Virus record (IMG/VR): IMGVR_UViG_3300046387_000308
Location: 1 to 21,236 of that record
Origin: a virus
DNA: 21,236 nucleotides
Direction: 5' to 3' (one strand)
Part shown: one piece after another, positions 18,728 to 21,236 of the stretch
Layout: each line of letters starts with the position of its first letter
Numbering within the stretch: position 1 is the stretch's first letter
The notes under the pieces: generated by a model
Database searches by the model: none
What the model saw: the letters and a program-made list of their open reading frames with translations, nothing else
Told to the model about the DNA's origin: nothing
Position numbers and translations under genes: made by a program

Positions 18728-20260
18728 ATGAAATACGGTGTAGAAGCAGAAAAAGAACTAATGACTGAGCTTTGGTCAATGAATATCAAAGATGATCCAT
18801 TAAACTTTGTGAAATTTGTCTTTGAGTGGGGCAAGGAAGGCACCCCCCTCGAAAACTTTACTGGCCCTCGTAAGTGGCAAGAAAAAATTTTGCGAGATAT
18901 TGGAATACACATACAAAGAAATCAAAGCGTAGATTTACCAGAAATGTTCCGTCTGGCTGTAGCTAGTGGTCGTGGTATTGGAAAATCCGCTTTGGTATCT
19001 TGGTTAATACTCTGGATGCTTTCGACACGCTTAGGCTCAACTATAATCGTTACAGCAAACACCGAACAGCAATTACGCTCAAGAACATGGGCAGAATTAG
19101 GTAAATGGATGACTTTATCTATAAATTCACATTGGTTTAATAAAACCGCTACGACTATCAGACCTGCACCATGGTTTGAAGAAGCCTTAATTCGTGATTT
19201 AAAGATTGATACTGGCTATTACTACGCACAAGCACAGCTTTGGAGCGAAGAAAACCCAGATGCGTTCGCTGGAATTCACTCAAGTTACGGAGTTTGTCTA
19301 ATTATGGATGAAGCATCAGGTATTCCAGCACCGATTTACAGCGTTTCTGAGGGGTTTTTCTCCGAACCGACAGCAGATAGGTATTGGTTCACGTTTTCTA
19401 ACCCCAGAAGGAATACTGGGCCTTTTTACGACTCTTTTCATGGCAAACGCTCGTACTGGAAACAAGAACAAATAGATTCACGCTCGGTTGAGGGTACGGA
19501 TAAAGAACTCTTTCAACAAATGCTCGAACAATATGGCGAAGATTCAACAGTCGCACGAGTGGAAGTACTGGGCGAATTCCCTCGTGCTGACGATGACACA
19601 GTAATTCCTATGGAGTTAATCAAAGCAGCCATAGATCGTGATGTGGCACTCTCAGCAAGCGCACCGATTATCTGGGGATTAGACGTTGCTCGTTATGGTG
19701 GTGATAATTCTGCCCTCTGCGTACGTCAAGGCAATACTGTTTTAGAAATGAAATCTTTTCAGTCTATGGACTTGATGCAATTATGCGGTGCGGTAAAAAA
19801 TAAATTTGATGATTGCACCGCTTTAGAACGCCCACAAGAAATTTTAATTGATGTGATCGGTTTAGGTTCTGGGGTAGTTGATAGATTAGCCGAACAGAAC
19901 TTACCTGTGCGTGGGATCAATGTTGCCGAAGCTCCAGCTACGAAAAAAAATTATTTAAATCTGCGTGCTGAGTTATGGTTTGGGATAAAAGATTGGTTGG
20001 CGCAGCGTGATTGCAGACTTCCTAATGATGATGAGCTTGTTTCTGAATTAGCTGCGCCTATCTACAAATATACCTCATCTGGAAAAATAAAACTCGAAAG
20101 TAAAGAAGAAATGCGTAAGCGTGGCATTAAATCACCAGACAAAGCCGATGCGCTCTCACTAACAATGGCAAGTTCGGCTGCTTCCTTTAGTGGCAGTATG
20201 TCGTTTATGGGGTATAATTTTAGGCAACCTTTAAAATCTAAAATTATACGCATAGGTTAA
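18728..20260 (+). CDS. terL: Terminase large subunit
   Basis: 510 aa packaging motor. The ATPase domain has Walker A 'ASGRGIGKSAL' (79-89, Lys86-Ser87), Walker B 'VCLIMDEAS' with Asp194-Glu195 and a coupling-type segment 'TFSNPRRNTG' (222-231). The C-terminal RNase-H-like nuclease has 'GLDVARYG' (Asp319), 'ILIDVIGLGSG' (Asp375) and 'SPDKADAL' (Asp471, Asp474). All catalytic residues seem present. No Shine-Dalgarno: the start is preceded by a U-rich leader with nine consecutive T and then AATTTT. The portal gene starts 3 bases after its stop. It cuts concatemers and drives DNA into the prohead through the portal; the subtype (headful or cos) cannot be decided from this alone. Confidence 0.95.
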   Translation: MKYGVEAEKELMTELWSMNIKDDPLNFVKFVFEWGKEGTPLENFTGPRKWQEKILRDIGIHIQRNQSVDLPEMFRLAVASGRGIGKSALVSWLILWMLSTRLGSTIIVTANTEQQLRSRTWAELGKWMTLSINSHWFNKTATTIRPAPWFEEALIRDLKIDTGYYYAQAQLWSEENPDAFAGIHSSYGVCLIMDEASGIPAPIYSVSEGFFSEPTADRYWFTFSNPRRNTGPFYDSFHGKRSYWKQEQIDSRSVEGTDKELFQQMLEQYGEDSTVARVEVLGEFPRADDDTVIPMELIKAAIDRDVALSASAPIIWGLDVARYGGDNSALCVRQGNTVLEMKSFQSMDLMQLCGAVKNKFDDCTALERPQEILIDVIGLGSGVVDRLAEQNLPVRGINVAEAPATKKNYLNLRAELWFGIKDWLAQRDCRLPNDDELVSELAAPIYKYTSSGKIKLESKEEMRKRGIKSPDKADALSLTMASSAASFSGSMSFMGYNFRQPLKSKIIRIG

Positions 20261-20263
20261 TCA

Positions 20264-21236
20264 ATGGAAACAGACAAAGCTAAAGAAGAAAATCAAGACG
20301 AAGTAATCGACACGCAAGAATTACAGAGCATCTTAAAATCCGAAATGGATGATGCCAAAGACTACATCGACCAAATCGGTGAGTCACGAGCAGAAGCCAC
20401 AGAATATTATTTAGGCAACGAACCAGAAGCAAATAGCTCCCTACAGTCGGAGTTTATTTCTACTGATGTTCGAGATTCTATTTTATTTATGTTGCCGTCA
20501 ATCATGCGTACGTTTTTTGGTACAAAGAAAGTCGTTGAGTTTGTCCCACGTAATGTTGAGGACATACCTTTTGCCGAACAACAAACCAGTTATGTAAATT
20601 ACATTATTCAAGAAAAGAATCCTGGTTTTAAAGTTCTCTACGATGCGTTCAAAGATGCACTCGTGAGAAAGTCTGGCTTTGTCAAAGCGTTTTGGGATGA
20701 CAGCATTTCTGCTGCTACCCACGAATATACTAATTTAACACCAGAAGCGTACATGGCTTTGGTTATGGATGCCGATGTCGAAATCGTCAAAGAGAAAGTT
20801 GAAATGCAAACCATGACAATGCTTGATCCTACGACTGGCGAAGAAGTTACGCAAGAAACCCCTGCTAGTTACGATATTACGATTAGACGAGTCAAGAAAA
20901 AAAATCAAGTTTGCATTGAATCTGTACCCCCTGAAGAAGTTTTGATTTCTCGTAATGCGAGAAATATTTATGAAGCACCTTACGTTGCTCATCGCATGGT
21001 AAAAACTGTAAGTGACTTAGTGGCTATGGGGTACGACCGAGAAGAAATGGAACAATACGCAGGTTCAGGCTCGGCTTTAGATGCTGATATTTATGACGAA
21101 CTCGAAGCTCGTAATCCTTATGACGATAATGTTTATAATGATCGTGGTGGGTATGGCAACAAGAATGTTTTATACGTAGAACATTATTTATTTTACGACT
21201 TAGATGGCGATGGTATAGACGAAAGAATTAGAGTTT
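20264..21236 (+). CDS. Portal protein, P22-like, 3'-truncated by the window
   Basis: Open from the ATG at 20264 to the window end (324 codons seen), three bases after the large terminase stop. The N-terminus is acidic (METDKAKEENQDEVIDTQEL), followed by 'YYLGNEPEANSSLQSEFIST', 'DVRDSILFMLPSIMRTFFG' (in pieces, about 45-85) and 'NYIIQEKNPGFKVLYDAFKD', then a long beta-rich part with 'IRRVKKKNQVCIESVPPEEV'. The start-of-body pattern, S.F.STDVrD.i..mlPsimr.Ffg and later Ypp.E.l.ise, is that of the P22-like portal family. It forms the dodecameric DNA channel at one capsid vertex and docks the terminase. The C-terminal barrel region is not included. Confidence 0.88.
   Translation, partial: METDKAKEENQDEVIDTQELQSILKSEMDDAKDYIDQIGESRAEATEYYLGNEPEANSSLQSEFISTDVRDSILFMLPSIMRTFFGTKKVVEFVPRNVEDIPFAEQQTSYVNYIIQEKNPGFKVLYDAFKDALVRKSGFVKAFWDDSISAATHEYTNLTPEAYMALVMDADVEIVKEKVEMQTMTMLDPTTGEEVTQETPASYDITIRRVKKKNQVCIESVPPEEVLISRNARNIYEAPYVAHRMVKTVSDLVAMGYDREEMEQYAGSGSALDADIYDELEARNPYDDNVYNDRGGYGNKNVLYVEHYLFYDLDGDGIDERIRV

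Noticed and set aside
20498-20992. Two leftward frames of 74 and 85 codons inside the portal gene
   Set aside because: Fully covered by the portal reading frame, which has a recognisable family pattern.
1-21236. tRNA genes, CRISPR arrays, insertion sequences
   Set aside because: None seen on reading the non-coding stretches of both strands; the only repeats are the short ones listed.

Overview
The window is part of an AT-rich, tailed-phage genome, most likely a temperate podovirus-like phage (or an assembled prophage) of a low-GC, probably aquatic, proteobacterium. The evidence is a large terminase with all its catalytic motifs, a P22-type portal, a run of probable ejection proteins, a tyrosine integrase and a phage replication/recombination operon. 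Genes are tightly packed with start/stop overlaps. Host assignment is inference from composition and the DUF1289 cargo gene. Both window ends cut through genes: the structural gene at the left end and the portal at the right end are incomplete.

Layout. (1) 1-6986, rightward: end of the virion module. A P22 gp10-like or tail-hub-like protein, a small virion protein, a GNAT-fold protein, three consecutive probable DNA-ejection/internal virion proteins (332, 442 and 700 aa), then a PD-(D/E)XK nuclease in the same transcription unit. (2) 7054-8864, rightward: a 28-aa membrane peptide, an N6-adenine methyltransferase and a tyrosine integrase. (3) 8845-9405: a switch-like region with a leftward DUF1289 cysteine-rich gene and a rightward excisionase-type HTH gene, separated by a short palindromic spacer with promoter elements on both strands. 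(4) 9425-15637, rightward: replication and recombination genes. They encode a Cas4/RecB-like DUF2800 nuclease, a coiled-coil protein, a Sak4-like ATPase, a mini zinc ribbon, an SSB-like DUF669 protein with an acidic -EEIPF tail, a Cys-rich protein, a Toprim-primase/RepA-helicase fusion, a C5-cytosine methyltransferase and a string of micro-genes including DUF3310. No DNA polymerase is seen, so host replicase is probably used. (5) 15630-15753: a non-coding control region with four GGATAAYA half-sites in inverted pairs, a tandem 8-mer and a Rho-independent terminator. (6) 15764-16201: a winged-helix protein of much higher GC than the rest. (7) 16182-17905, leftward: a cluster of six or seven small unknown genes behind a promoter with a perfect TTGACA box. 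(8) 18058-21236, rightward: small terminase, a structured spacer with a hairpin and two palindromic 17-mers, large terminase and portal.

How it works together (inference): integrase plus the HTH protein manage integration and excision. The 9425-15637 operon loads primase-helicase on the origin, coats ssDNA and recombines ends. The two methyltransferases modify phage DNA. The terminase pair packages it through the portal, and the ejection proteins deliver it. The leftward cluster is the best place to look for undescribed functions such as host takeover or anti-defence. No tRNA, rRNA, CRISPR array or insertion sequence was seen, nor a lysis enzyme or tail fibre; these probably lie outside the window.
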